Origin: CAVUAA01 sp963739345
Lineage (GTDB): Bacteria; Chlamydiota; Chlamydiia; Chlamydiales; JAFEGQ01
Reading direction: 5' to 3'
DNA: 64,000 bases
NCBI GenBank assembly: GCA_963739345.1
Contig: CAVUAA010000002.1
Location: 405,082-469,081 of the forward strand
Below the pieces are notes generated by a model. It did no database searches. It saw only the letters and a list, made by a program, of their open reading frames with translations, and had not been told where the DNA came from. A program made the position numbers and the translations under genes. Each line of letters begins with the position of its first letter. Within the stretch, counting starts at the first letter, position 1. Shown one piece after another: positions 35,677 through 44,143 of the stretch.

Positions 35677-36170
35677 TAGACTTGGGTTCCTAAGGTAAGT
35701 TTGGAGGTGGCGGCATGAATATGACAGAGAGCTAGCGCTAGAGCGTCGGCCGCATCTTCTGCGGGAAGTTTGGGGAGGGCGAGAAGTGTTTTGGTCATCT
35801 GCATCACCTGTTCCTTGCTCGCCCGTCCTGTCCCGGTGACGGCCAGCTTTGCTTTCGAAGGAGCATACTCAAAGACAGGGATATCGTGCAGCGAGCCGGC
35901 CAAAACAGCGCACCCTTGTGTGCGGCCGAGGGTGAGGGCGGTGGAGACGTTGTTCCGGACGTACTGTGTTTCAATCGAGATCGCATCGGGGGAGAAGCGC
36001 TTGATCAGTTCGCAGAGCGATTCGAAGATGAGGCGGCGGCGCTGAGAGGTGAGCGCTTTTCTGGGGGGGCGGATGCAGCCGTAATCGAGAGCGACATGTC
36101 GCCGTCCATCGAGTTTGATGATGCCGTAGCCGGTAACAGCGGTGCCAGGATCAATGCCGAGAACGATCAT
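35676..36170 (-). CDS. ruvC: Crossover junction endodeoxyribonuclease RuvC
   Basis: 164 residues. Resolves Holliday junctions by paired nicks. RNase H-like fold with acidic active-site residues in VLGIDPGTAVTGYGI, a central SIETQYVRNNVSTALTLG, and the C-terminal EDAADALALALCH. Start and stop overlap the neighbours, forming a three-gene coupled unit with the coiled-coil gene and ruvA. Confidence 0.96.
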   Translation of the reverse strand: MIVLGIDPGTAVTGYGIIKLDGRRHVALDYGCIRPPRKALTSQRRRLIFESLCELIKRFSPDAISIETQYVRNNVSTALTLGRTQGCAVLAGSLHDIPVFEYAPSKAKLAVTGTGRASKEQVMQMTKTLLALPKLPAEDAADALALALCHIHAATSKLTLGTQV

Positions 36171-36931
36171 ATGTCCCCAATCGAACGGAGACGTTTCACG
36201 AGGTCGGCCATCTCTTCATATTGCTGCTGTAAGTCGCGGTAGTGGGAGGCTTGACTCTCGAGCCCGGTGAGGCGGGTTTGAAGATCGCTCAGCTTCTCTT
36301 CGGCCCACTTGCACCGTTTAGCTAGAGCGTCCCGATCCGCAGCAACCGCTTGTACCTCTTCAAGAGCGGCGCGGAGCATGGTCGTCTGCTTCATCTGAGA
36401 GCCTAGTTCGACCTGCGCCTGTTCGAGCCGCTGCTCAGCGCGGGCGTTCGCTTCGCGTAAGTCTTCTGCGTGGTCGAGGAGGTGGCGAAGGGAGAAGGCG
36501 TGCTTTTCTAGCGTGCGAACTCGGGAAAGGGTGCGGAGGTAGCGGAGCTCTGCCGCGCCGCCAGCCGCCTCTTGCGTTTTGTCGCGAGCGGCCAGTTTTT
36601 GCTGCATCTCCGCCCCATAGGAGCGCGCTTGCTGAAGTTTTTCTTTGCTCTCGCGGATTTCTATTCGGAGTGAGGCGTGGATCTCTTGTCCCTTGAAGAG
36701 CGCCTCGCGGACCGATTCGAAATCGGCCAGACGCTTCTCAGCCTGTGAGACTTGAGTCTGCATGGCGTCCACTTCAGGGAGGCGCGACTTCATTTCCGCG
36801 ATCAGATTGCGGAGGCGGCGGGGAGTCGCCTTTTGTCTGCCCTCTTGAACTTTTTTGGTCAGCTCCTTTACTCTCTTTCTCTCAAGAGCGAGGAGGCGGA
36901 GCAGCTTCTCGGTGGCGACGTCAACTTTCAT
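36167..36931 (-). CDS. Coiled-coil protein of unknown function (CT503-like)
   Basis: 254 residues from the ATG at 36931 (MKVDVATEKLLRLLALERKR), preceded by AGGG. Nearly the whole protein is Glu/Lys/Arg/Gln-rich heptad coiled coil; no signal peptide or catalytic motif. It is coupled to ruvC by a 4-bp overlap, which matches the CT503 position in Chlamydia. The open frame extends to 37138 but would run into the divergent waaF-like gene, so the shorter start is chosen. Confidence 0.72.
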   Translation of the reverse strand: MKVDVATEKLLRLLALERKRVKELTKKVQEGRQKATPRRLRNLIAEMKSRLPEVDAMQTQVSQAEKRLADFESVREALFKGQEIHASLRIEIRESKEKLQQARSYGAEMQQKLAARDKTQEAAGGAAELRYLRTLSRVRTLEKHAFSLRHLLDHAEDLREANARAEQRLEQAQVELGSQMKQTTMLRAALEEVQAVAADRDALAKRCKWAEEKLSDLQTRLTGLESQASHYRDLQQQYEEMADLVKRLRSIGDI

Positions 36932-36949
36932 CAACCCTAAGAGATACCT

Positions 36950-37999
36950 TTGAGAGGAGTAAAGCTCAAGCAGGAGCCTAAGCGGATCATTATTCGGATG
37001 CCCAACTGGATTGGGGATCTCGTGATGGCGACGCCGGTATTGACTGATTTGCGCAGGCGTTTTCCGCATGCGGAGATCACGGCGATGTGCACGGCGTCGC
37101 TGGCGCCGCTTCTCGAACACGACCCCGATATCGATCAACTCTTTGCCTTCACGAGGCCGAGCGGTTGGTTGGTGCGTGATGAGCGGCGCGACCTGATCGA
37201 GAAGATCCGTGCTGGGGATTACGATTTAGGGGTCCTCCTCACCAATAGTTTTTCGTCCGCGTGGTGGTTTTGGCGTGGGCAGGTCAGCCGACGGATAGGA
37301 TTTCGATACGACAACCGGCGCGCTCTCCTCAGCCGGGCGATGCCATTTCCAGAAAATGTCCAGTCGCAGCATCTCGTCCGCACCTATAAGCAGCTGCTCG
37401 AGCCGCTGGGCATTGCGGTCTCCAAAACGACGCCCCGGTTGCACCTCCTTCCTGAAGAGCTAGAGGCGGCCGAGCATCAGCTTCGCAAGATGGGCGTGCC
37501 CAAAGGGCGGAAGCTGATCGGCGTCAATCCGGGAGCAGCCTACGGCTCGGCCAAGTGTTGGCTCCCCGAGTCGTTCCATGAGGTGACCGAGAAGCTCCTC
37601 GAAGACCCCGACGTCTACGTGGTCTACTTTGGCGATCTGAATGGCACTCCGCTGGTGAAGCAGATCTGCAGCGGGTTGCCTGAGCGGGTGATCAATCTGG
37701 CCGGCGCCACCTCTCTTCGTGAGCTGGTCGCCCACATTCAGCTCTGCGATGTCTTTCTCACCAATGACAGCGGGCCGATGCATGTCGCTGCCGCTGTGAA
37801 GACGCCATTAGTCGCCCTCTTTGGTTCAACCAGCGACATCAAAACTGGCCCCTACGGCTCTGGCACCGTCATCCACAAGCATGTCGAGTGCTCCCCCTGC
37901 TATCTGCGGGAGTGTCCCATCGATTTCAAGTGCATGACGCAGATCACTCCCGATGAGGTCTATCGGGAGTTAACAAGTCTATTGAGTAAGTCGGCGTAG
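36950..37999 (+). CDS. waaF: ADP-heptose:LPS heptosyltransferase family protein
   Basis: 349 residues. GT-B fold, glycosyltransferase family 9. N-terminal IRMPNWIGDLVMATPVLTDL is the acceptor-side signature, and the C-terminal LIGVNPGAAYGSAKCWLPES and TNDSGPMHVAAAVKTPLVAL bind the ADP-sugar. WaaF adds the second heptose to LPS core. Chlamydiae differ in core content, so the exact sugar is open. The TTG at 36950 is a weak start; the first ATG (36998) would cut into the first strand. It overlaps the convergent glycosyltransferase by 21 bp. Confidence 0.88.
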   Translation: MRGVKLKQEPKRIIIRMPNWIGDLVMATPVLTDLRRRFPHAEITAMCTASLAPLLEHDPDIDQLFAFTRPSGWLVRDERRDLIEKIRAGDYDLGVLLTNSFSSAWWFWRGQVSRRIGFRYDNRRALLSRAMPFPENVQSQHLVRTYKQLLEPLGIAVSKTTPRLHLLPEELEAAEHQLRKMGVPKGRKLIGVNPGAAYGSAKCWLPESFHEVTEKLLEDPDVYVVYFGDLNGTPLVKQICSGLPERVINLAGATSLRELVAHIQLCDVFLTNDSGPMHVAAAVKTPLVALFGSTSDIKTGPYGSGTVIHKHVECSPCYLRECPIDFKCMTQITPDEVYRELTSLLSKSA

Positions 38000-39034
38000 G
38001 CTTTCCCCCGTTTCTCCCACGAGAATGGAGCGTCCCGTCGTCCCTTCTGGGAGCGGCGCTTGCAATGCCTTTGCAAGCGATGTGGCGCTGCCTAGCTCGT
38101 AGGGGATGACGTGGTCCAGTGAACCCAGGTGAGCCGCTACCACGGGTGAATCGGGCGCAGCGATTGGCCGGCCGAAGTTGGTGTATTCGAGCAGCTTGGT
38201 GTGCGCGACGTCTGGTTTGTGTTCGATGTTGCGCGACGGCATCACAAAGAGGTCAACGCCGGCAAGAAGTTTGGGCAGCTCACTTGGCGGCATAAAGCCG
38301 TGAAAGACCACCCGATTGGCCACGCCCGCCTTAACAGCGCGCTGTCTCACCCGCTCGACATCTTGTTCATTTCCCCCGACGATTTCGAGTCGCACATTTT
38401 TGGCATGTGCCAGTGCATCGATGATCAGCTCCACTCCCTGCTTGTGGTAGAGCTGTCCCACGTAGGCAGCCACCCGCTCTCCACTCTCAGCCTTGACTGG
38501 GAGTGGCTTCGCACTCACCGCCAGCGGCACCACCTCAATCGGCACCTCTAGGTTGTAGGGGGGGCGACGCAAAATTTCGGCTAAAGCAGCCGTCGTCGTC
38601 ACCACCAGATCAGCCGCGGCTAGCATCTTCCGCTCGGCCGGCACTTCGTGCGGTTTTCCCAGCTCGTGCAGCTCGAACACGTACTTGATTCCCATGATCT
38701 TCCGACCAAAGTGATAGATGCCCTGCTTGCGCACGCTGGTGATCACCACCTCGGGCCGCTCACGAGCAATGAGTCGCTGGCAGGCGCCAAAGAAGACAAA
38801 GTTCCACGACAGATTGAGTGTATTATTGCGCCTTAAAATGGGCAGCTGAGCCATTTCGGGCAGCTTCGCTACCGGATAGTGTTCGAGCATTTCCTCCTCA
38901 TCGAGGCTCCCCATCCCCACCGCCAGCTCGACGTCGAGCCCAGCTTCTGCGAGGGCGGCGCAGTTCGACACCACGTAGACATCGTGTGCTCTGCCGGTGG
39001 GCAAGATCTCATTGTAGGGGTAGAAAACACGCAT
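37979..39034 (-). CDS. Glycosyltransferase family 4/group 1
   Basis: 351 residues with a GT-B Rossmann-like pair. The C-terminal domain has the nucleotide-sugar site: AYVGQLYHKQGVELIIDALA, VNRVVFHGFMPPSELPKLLA, and PSRNIEHKPDVAHTKLLEY, in which the E-x7-E-type motif is modified. It likely adds a sugar to LPS core or another envelope glycan, given the neighbouring heptosyltransferase. Acceptor unknown. Confidence 0.83.
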   Translation of the reverse strand: MRVFYPYNEILPTGRAHDVYVVSNCAALAEAGLDVELAVGMGSLDEEEMLEHYPVAKLPEMAQLPILRRNNTLNLSWNFVFFGACQRLIARERPEVVITSVRKQGIYHFGRKIMGIKYVFELHELGKPHEVPAERKMLAAADLVVTTTAALAEILRRPPYNLEVPIEVVPLAVSAKPLPVKAESGERVAAYVGQLYHKQGVELIIDALAHAKNVRLEIVGGNEQDVERVRQRAVKAGVANRVVFHGFMPPSELPKLLAGVDLFVMPSRNIEHKPDVAHTKLLEYTNFGRPIAAPDSPVVAAHLGSLDHVIPYELGSATSLAKALQAPLPEGTTGRSILVGETGESLRRLTQ

Positions 39035-39052
39035 GCAAAAAGTCTACCATCC

Positions 39053-39736
39053 CTACTCGGGTTTGGGAAGATGGAAGAGAGGATAAACCCACTCAGGGAT
39101 CATTCCTATGTAGTATCTGTTATCTAGGGTTATCGATCCGCCGCTGTATACATTTCCCTTCGCCACTAAGGAGTCGCTGTGTAGAAAACTGATCGTGGCG
39201 TTGCACCTCAGATCAATGCGCGTGAGGATGTTCTCGGCTTCAAGACTGAATGTTGCTTTCTTGCTTGTAGACGTAGACTTCCCAATGATCACATTGCAAC
39301 CGGGTAGCTTGGCGCTCATTGGTTCGGAGATGGTTGTTAGGAAGGCAAGTCGGGCGACACTGTGGTAGTCCTCTTGGATTGGCGGAGGGGCCTTTATTTC
39401 CTCGCCCCGGCCGAGCTTCTCTAGTACTTCCTGCTTGGATTTTTCACCGTGTTTCCAGATCGAGACCCCGGCAAATGCAGAGATATCAAAGTGGTCTTTG
39501 TCCAGCTCACAAGGAGTCGAGACAAAGCCGGAAGATTTGAGGCGTAGCACCCCCTTAATCACGGGAGTCCCGAGGAACGTAACGTTGGCCGCTTCGATCG
39601 TGATCTCGCACTTCTCGTTCATGGAACGGAGTGAGTCTAGAAATAGGCTTTGGCCTGGGAAGCTGAGTGAACAGTTTTTTTCTGAAGTTGTATCAATTGT
39701 GAAGTAGACTTTCGATACTGGGTTGATTTCTTCCAC
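39053..39736 (-). CDS. Beta-rich protein of unknown function (paralogue 1)
   Basis: 227 residues, GTG start at 39736 with GGAGGAAG upstream. No signal peptide, no membrane helix. Short strands alternate with Asn/Gly/Ser turns (CEITIEAANVTFLGTPVIKG; KATFSLEAENILTRIDL), suggesting a beta-helix or jelly-roll. Shares start (MEE...TIDTT / ELDTT), the LRS..EKCEITIEAANV / LRSSNKKATIIIKGGNI block and the ..LEAENI / LNAENI block with the next gene, so the two arose by duplication. Function unknown. Confidence 0.55.
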   Translation of the reverse strand: MEEINPVSKVYFTIDTTSEKNCSLSFPGQSLFLDSLRSMNEKCEITIEAANVTFLGTPVIKGVLRLKSSGFVSTPCELDKDHFDISAFAGVSIWKHGEKSKQEVLEKLGRGEEIKAPPPIQEDYHSVARLAFLTTISEPMSAKLPGCNVIIGKSTSTSKKATFSLEAENILTRIDLRCNATISFLHSDSLVAKGNVYSGGSITLDNRYYIGMIPEWVYPLFHLPKPE

Positions 39737-39895
39737 TTTTCTTCCTCCGTGTCGGTAATCTATTCTAACATGGGTGCTCGTTAACTACAAGACGAGTAAA
39801 AAATTTACTTCCAATTGGAAAAGTGGAAGAGCTGGATTACGCCACTTGGAAGAGGGTGGTACAAGGAGTCGGTTGTCGTCGACGGCCAAACGTGG

Positions 39896-40492
39896 TTAGA
39901 ACTTTCCAGTTTCAGACCCTTTTGTAGTTGTACTCCGCTGTTTACCGTCCACGAGTTGGTGGCTGAAAAGGAGCCGTGTTACGTTCTGATTCTCCATGAT
40001 CCAGATGTTTTCTGCATTGAGAGTGAAGGTTGCGTTTTCGTGTGAGGCGGCAGTTTCAGCGACAACCACGTTACATTTGGGGAGTGTAAGGGAGATGGGG
40101 TTGTCGTAGTCAGTGATGAGGCTCACTAGAGCGAGGCTGTGCTGTTTAGCCTCGATTTTCTTGCGAATAGTGTAGTGATCAAGAGCATTAAGATCGAAAT
40201 ATGTGTCGTCCTTTTTCCATATCTTTTTGCCGCCGGTGGCCTCGATTTGGATGTTGAGAGATGACTTTTCTTTCGGCAGGTAGACCATGCCGGTAGCCAA
40301 AATCTTCAGTTGTCCGGTCACCTTGGGGAATTTGCGAAAACGGATGTTCCCTCCCTTGATGATAATCGTGGCCTTTTTGTTGCTCGAGCGCAGTGCGTGG
40401 ATGATCACGTTCTGACCGGAGAAGTCGATGGTGTGCTCTCCGCGCATGGTCGTGTCGAGTTCGAACGAGACTTGTGAACCTACTTCTTCCAT
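39896..40492 (-). CDS. Beta-rich protein of unknown function (paralogue 2), tail frameshifted
   Basis: 198 residues from the ATG at 40492, chosen because GGAGGG precedes it and it aligns with paralogue 1 (the frame opens at 40531). The C-terminus SHQLVDGKQRSTTTKGSE has no counterpart in paralogue 1, but the next frame reads on through NSWTVNSGVQLQ to SGVIQLFHFSNWK and a TAA near 39807. That matches the WVYPLFHLPKPE end of paralogue 1. A one-base shift near 39960 is therefore likely, and the original gene would span about 39807-40492. Confidence 0.55.
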   Translation of the reverse strand: MEEVGSQVSFELDTTMRGEHTIDFSGQNVIIHALRSSNKKATIIIKGGNIRFRKFPKVTGQLKILATGMVYLPKEKSSLNIQIEATGGKKIWKKDDTYFDLNALDHYTIRKKIEAKQHSLALVSLITDYDNPISLTLPKCNVVVAETAASHENATFTLNAENIWIMENQNVTRLLFSHQLVDGKQRSTTTKGSETGKF

Positions 40493-40543
40493 TGTTCCCT
40501 CCAAATGATTCGGGTAGTCTAAAGACGACAACGATAGGGATCA

Positions 40544-41503
40544 ATGGCGAACTTCGTTCCAAAAAAAGCTTCTATTTTTTCGGGCTCGCAAGAGCGTGTG
40601 CAGCGGGGTCGTGAGCTGGTGCAGAAGGACAAAGTGGGCTGTCTGTTGCTCGCCGGTGGACAGGGGACGCGGCTCAGATTTGATGGGCCAAAGGGTTTGT
40701 TTCCCATTGGACTGAATGGGGAGACGCTCTTTCAATTGTTTCAGGAAAAAAGAGCGGTGGCGGGAGAGGATCTTCCGTTTGCGATTTTGGTCTCGCCCGA
40801 AAATGAAGGTGCAACGCGGGAGGCGGTGCCAGAAGCTGACATTTGCGTGCAGGGGGTGTTGCCGCTTCTCAATGAGGCGGGTGAGGAGTTTCTAAAGGGG
40901 CCCGGAGAGACGGCGGTGGGGCCTGATGGAAATGGATTGGCGCTCCGCCGCTTTGTCGAGTCGGGCATTTGGGAGAGGTGGCGAGAACAGGGTGTGGAGT
41001 ATCTCAATATTGCTCTGGTCGATAATCCGCTGGGTGATCCCTACGACGCCGAGCTGGTAGCGTTTTGTGAGGGGTTGGACATTGCGGTGAAAGCGACGAA
41101 GCGGCGCCATGCACAGGAGAGAGTGGGGGTGATTGTTGAGGATGGGAGCAAGCTGCGGGTGATTGAGTATTCGGAGTTGGAGGATGGGGGTGATTACGAG
41201 CTGGCCAACTTAAGCCTCTTCTGCATGACGATGGAGTTTGCGAAGCGGGCGGCCGCGGAGGAGCTGCCGCTTCACCGTGCACACAAGGCAGTGCCGATGT
41301 GGGATGGGGAGAAGACTGTTTGGCCGAAGGCACCCAACGCTTGGAAGTCGGAGTACTTCATCTTCGATATCCTTCCCTTGGCCGAGCGGGCTGATGTGAT
41401 CTGCTATCCGCGGGAGGAGTGCTTCGCTCCTCTTAAGAATGCGGAGGGTGAGGAGAGCCCCGAGACCGTCCGTGCTGCTTTGGCCGCTAGAATAGAGTGG
41501 TGA
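40544..41503 (+). CDS. UTP-dependent sugar-1-phosphate uridylyltransferase (UDPGP family), C-terminus short
   Basis: 319 residues. It makes UDP-GlcNAc or UDP-glucose from UTP and the sugar phosphate. Nucleotide-binding loop LLAGGQGTRLRFDGPKGLFPIG, the NIALVDNPLGDPYDAELVAF block, PMWDGEKTVWPKAPNAWKSE and the EECFAPLKNAEGEESPETVR region follow the eukaryotic-type UAP1/UGP family; the chlamydial homologue is CT715. The frame ends soon after this last motif, with no C-terminal domain. The stop lies 17 bp inside the tail of the convergent ATPase B, so arrival of that cassette may have cut the gene; alternatively the short form is native. gpsA, its usual neighbour, is on the far side of the ATPase. 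Confidence 0.8.
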   Translation: MANFVPKKASIFSGSQERVQRGRELVQKDKVGCLLLAGGQGTRLRFDGPKGLFPIGLNGETLFQLFQEKRAVAGEDLPFAILVSPENEGATREAVPEADICVQGVLPLLNEAGEEFLKGPGETAVGPDGNGLALRRFVESGIWERWREQGVEYLNIALVDNPLGDPYDAELVAFCEGLDIAVKATKRRHAQERVGVIVEDGSKLRVIEYSELEDGGDYELANLSLFCMTMEFAKRAAAEELPLHRAHKAVPMWDGEKTVWPKAPNAWKSEYFIFDILPLAERADVICYPREECFAPLKNAEGEESPETVRAALAARIEW

Positions 41504-42923
41504 AGTCGACGATATGGTCGAGCTCCTGGCTCTCACGGACGCCTTGTGTGATCCCATTGACGTGGATGAGGACTTGGCGTGTTGACCAATGTCTTGGAAT
41601 TTGGAGGCGGACTCGCTTCTCTTTCATTTGGTGGACGACATCTAGGCCGACCGAGTCGTTGCTGAATTTGATCTCGCAGAGAAAAAGGGTGCGGTGGCGG
41701 GTCTGAATGGCGAGATCGACTTGGCTTCCTTTTTGTCGCTGTGTAGGACGTTGGAAGTAGGGGCCGTACATTTCAACGTCACCGGTTGATAGGTTGAGAT
41801 GGTCGAAGAGGGTGGGGGCGTTTTGAATGACGAGGTTTTCGAATTGCAGGCCCATTGTCGACTCCCATCCAGGGAGCGATGCGAGGGAGGGAGGGGCGTA
41901 CCGGGCTCGCTCGATTTTGTCGCGGTTGGGAAGAAGATAGCGGAGATAGAAGCGGAGGTAGTTGTCGGCCAGCCGAAATTTTTTTAGACGGGAGGTTTTG
42001 CCTGTTTTGAACGACCAGGTCGGATCATCGGCGACAAAGCCCGCTTGGATCAGATCGTTTAGTAGGGCTGAGAGCCATCCGCTTTTGTCGAGATTGAGCG
42101 CATGCTGAAGAGCTGCTAAATCGCTTGGACCATTGGCTAGGCGGTGCACGACATCCATGTAAAGAGGCGCCCGTTTAGAGAAGAGGTCAGAGAAGATCCG
42201 TTCGAACTCAGCAAAAAGGAGGCCTGCTTTATTGAAGCAGAGGCGGTGGATGTTTTCTTCGGCCGATAGGTGGGGCAACACCTCCTCGAGATAGCGTGGC
42301 ACGCTGCCGGTCACCGAAAGAACCTTTAATATTTCATGAGGGCTGACGCGGTCACGGCGGCCGTCCCAGAACTCTGCAGCATCCTTCAGAGGAAGGGGGT
42401 CGAGCTTCAGATCGCAAGAGATCCTCCCCAAGAATCCGGTCGAGCTTAGAATATTTTTTTGGATCCAACTAGACACCGAACCGCAGACGATGAGAATCAG
42501 TTTCGGGTTCTTAGAGAAGTGAAGATCCCAAGCGTTTTTGAGTTGGCCCAGAAAGTGGGGATCCTTGGATCCAATCCACGAAATTTCATCGAGGGACAAA
42601 ATCACCCGTCCCTTTTTTGTCAGCTGTCCGAGTTGCCAGAAGAGGTCTCCCCAACTTTCTGCTCGAGGCTTGGGGATTCCAAAGAGCTGGGCCATTCTTT
42701 CGCCAAACTGTTCAAGCTGTGTTTGGTGGCTCGTGGCATGGCTAGGTGGTATGCCCGAGAAGGTGTAGCAAGGCATGTCGCTCCCAAACTCCTGAATCAA
42801 TCGGCTCTTGCCGATTCGTCTCCTTCCGCGGATGACCACGAAGGAGGCCGATCTTTTCTTCAGGTAGGAGCGGAGCAGTTCGAGCTCCTGTGATCGTCCA
42901 ATAAAGCGTGTCATAGGTGCCAT
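41487..42923 (-). CDS. AAA+ ATPase with DUF234-type nuclease-like C-terminus (cassette B)
   Basis: 478 residues from the ATG at 42923 (MAPMTRFIGRSQELELL); the frame open to 42953 would translate the upstream repeat. Walker A GRRRIGKSRLIQEF, Walker B VILSLDEISWIGSKDPH, sensor LILIVCGSVSSWIQKN, a winged-helix-like middle, then FENLVIQN, SQVDLAIQT and LFLCEIKF forming the PD-(D/E)XK-like site. It matches cassettes A and C block for block. Lies between the UDP-sugar enzyme and gpsA, adjacent genes in Chlamydia. The promoter is built into the repeat just upstream and puts the transcript start at or near the ATG (possibly leaderless; no ribosome-binding site is visible). Confidence 0.85.
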   Translation of the reverse strand: MAPMTRFIGRSQELELLRSYLKKRSASFVVIRGRRRIGKSRLIQEFGSDMPCYTFSGIPPSHATSHQTQLEQFGERMAQLFGIPKPRAESWGDLFWQLGQLTKKGRVILSLDEISWIGSKDPHFLGQLKNAWDLHFSKNPKLILIVCGSVSSWIQKNILSSTGFLGRISCDLKLDPLPLKDAAEFWDGRRDRVSPHEILKVLSVTGSVPRYLEEVLPHLSAEENIHRLCFNKAGLLFAEFERIFSDLFSKRAPLYMDVVHRLANGPSDLAALQHALNLDKSGWLSALLNDLIQAGFVADDPTWSFKTGKTSRLKKFRLADNYLRFYLRYLLPNRDKIERARYAPPSLASLPGWESTMGLQFENLVIQNAPTLFDHLNLSTGDVEMYGPYFQRPTQRQKGSQVDLAIQTRHRTLFLCEIKFSNDSVGLDVVHQMKEKRVRLQIPRHWSTRQVLIHVNGITQGVRESQELDHIVDFTTLF

Positions 42924-42928
42924 TAATT

Positions 42929-43007
42929 GTATCACAAGAATGACATATGTCAATCATGGGATATGGGGCTGTTCCGTCAAGCCGTATCACAAGAATGACA
43001 TATGTCA
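42929..43007 (-). promoter_or_regulatory. Two 24-bp direct repeats 55 bp apart with embedded promoter (ATPase B)
   Basis: Identical 24-bp copies begin at 42929 and 42984, exactly 55 bp apart. Each contains the perfect palindrome TGACATATGTCA. In gene orientation the first copy provides -35 TTGACA and -10 TACAAT with a 16-bp spacer, ending 5 bp before the ATG. The palindrome covers the -35 box, so a bound repressor would block the promoter. The second copy has GTGACA and no good -10, so it looks like an auxiliary operator. Confidence 0.8.
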
Positions 43008-43144
43008 CTTTCGCACATGGAGGCACAGCCATTTATACATTGATAATCAATGAGATATGAAATTGTAAGGAGAGGTGCTGTTTTGAGTCCTTGTTCAATT
43101 CAGAAGGAACCATTACCCTGGATGAAAGTTTTAGGAGAGTTGTG

Positions 43145-44143
43145 ATGAAGATTGGATATTTGGGTGCTGGGACGTGGGGATTTGCTTTGGAGACGCTGCT
43201 GGCGTTGAAGGGGTATGAGGTGGTGGTGTGGACGGTGGACCCGGGGTTGGCCGAGCGGATGAATGGGGGCGGCGACCATCCGAAGCTGCCGGGCCATCAT
43301 GCGCATGCAAATATGCACTACACAGAGGATCTGGCGGAGGCGCTCGATGGGATCGACATGCTGGTCGAGGGGGTGACAAGTGCGGGCTTAAGGCCGGTCT
43401 TTGAAGCGGTGAAGAAGGTGGGCGTGCCGGGCTGCCCGATTGTTCTGACGTCGAAGGGGATTGAACAGAACACAGGGCTGTTGCTGAGCGAGTTGGCGGT
43501 GGCGGTATTGGGTGAGGAGCATCGGGGGCAGATTGGCTGTTTGAGTGGGCCAAGTCACGCAGAAGAGGTGGTGCGGGGGTTGCCGACGACGGTGGTCAGC
43601 TCGGCCTATGAGCCGGCTGTGATGATGCAGATCCAAGAGGCGTTCACCTCAGATCGGTTCCGGGTCTATCCAAATGCGGATATCGATGGGGTGGAGTTTT
43701 GCGGAGCGCTGAAGAATGTGGTGGCCATTGCGTGTGGGATTTCTGATGGGTTGGGATTTGGAGATAATACGAAGGCGGCGTTGATGACGCGTGGACTGCA
43801 CGAGATCCGGAAGCTGGGCGTTGTGATGGGATGTGAAGTGGAGACGATCAACGGGTTGGCCGGGATGGGCGATCTTTGTGTCACTTGCATGTCCAACTTC
43901 AGTCGGAACTACCGTTTTGGACGGTTGTTGGCGGACGGACATAGTGCTGAGGAGGCGAAGACGTCGATCGGCATGGTGGTTGAAGGGGAGTATTCGGTTG
44001 TCTCGGCGGTTCAGCTGGGAAAAAAATATGACGTTCCCCTCCCGATTGCCCAAACGGTATATGGTATTCTCTATGAGGGGTTGGAGGCGCAAAAAGCGGT
44101 TCACCAACTACTTACCCGCGCAATCAAAGAGGAACACCTGTGA
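43145..44143 (+). CDS. gpsA: Glycerol-3-phosphate dehydrogenase [NAD(P)+]
   Basis: 332 residues. Makes sn-glycerol-3-phosphate for phospholipids. N-terminal nucleotide-binding GYLGAGTWGFALETLLALKG, the CLSGPSHAEEVVRGLPTTVV block, catalytic EFCGALKNVVAIACGISDGL with the essential Lys, and GLAGMGDLCVTCMSNFSRNY. The ATG at 43145 has AGGAG upstream; the frame opens earlier at 43091. Corresponds to CT714. Its stop overlaps the GTG of nnr. Confidence 0.96.
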   Translation: MKIGYLGAGTWGFALETLLALKGYEVVVWTVDPGLAERMNGGGDHPKLPGHHAHANMHYTEDLAEALDGIDMLVEGVTSAGLRPVFEAVKKVGVPGCPIVLTSKGIEQNTGLLLSELAVAVLGEEHRGQIGCLSGPSHAEEVVRGLPTTVVSSAYEPAVMMQIQEAFTSDRFRVYPNADIDGVEFCGALKNVVAIACGISDGLGFGDNTKAALMTRGLHEIRKLGVVMGCEVETINGLAGMGDLCVTCMSNFSRNYRFGRLLADGHSAEEAKTSIGMVVEGEYSVVSAVQLGKKYDVPLPIAQTVYGILYEGLEAQKAVHQLLTRAIKEEHL

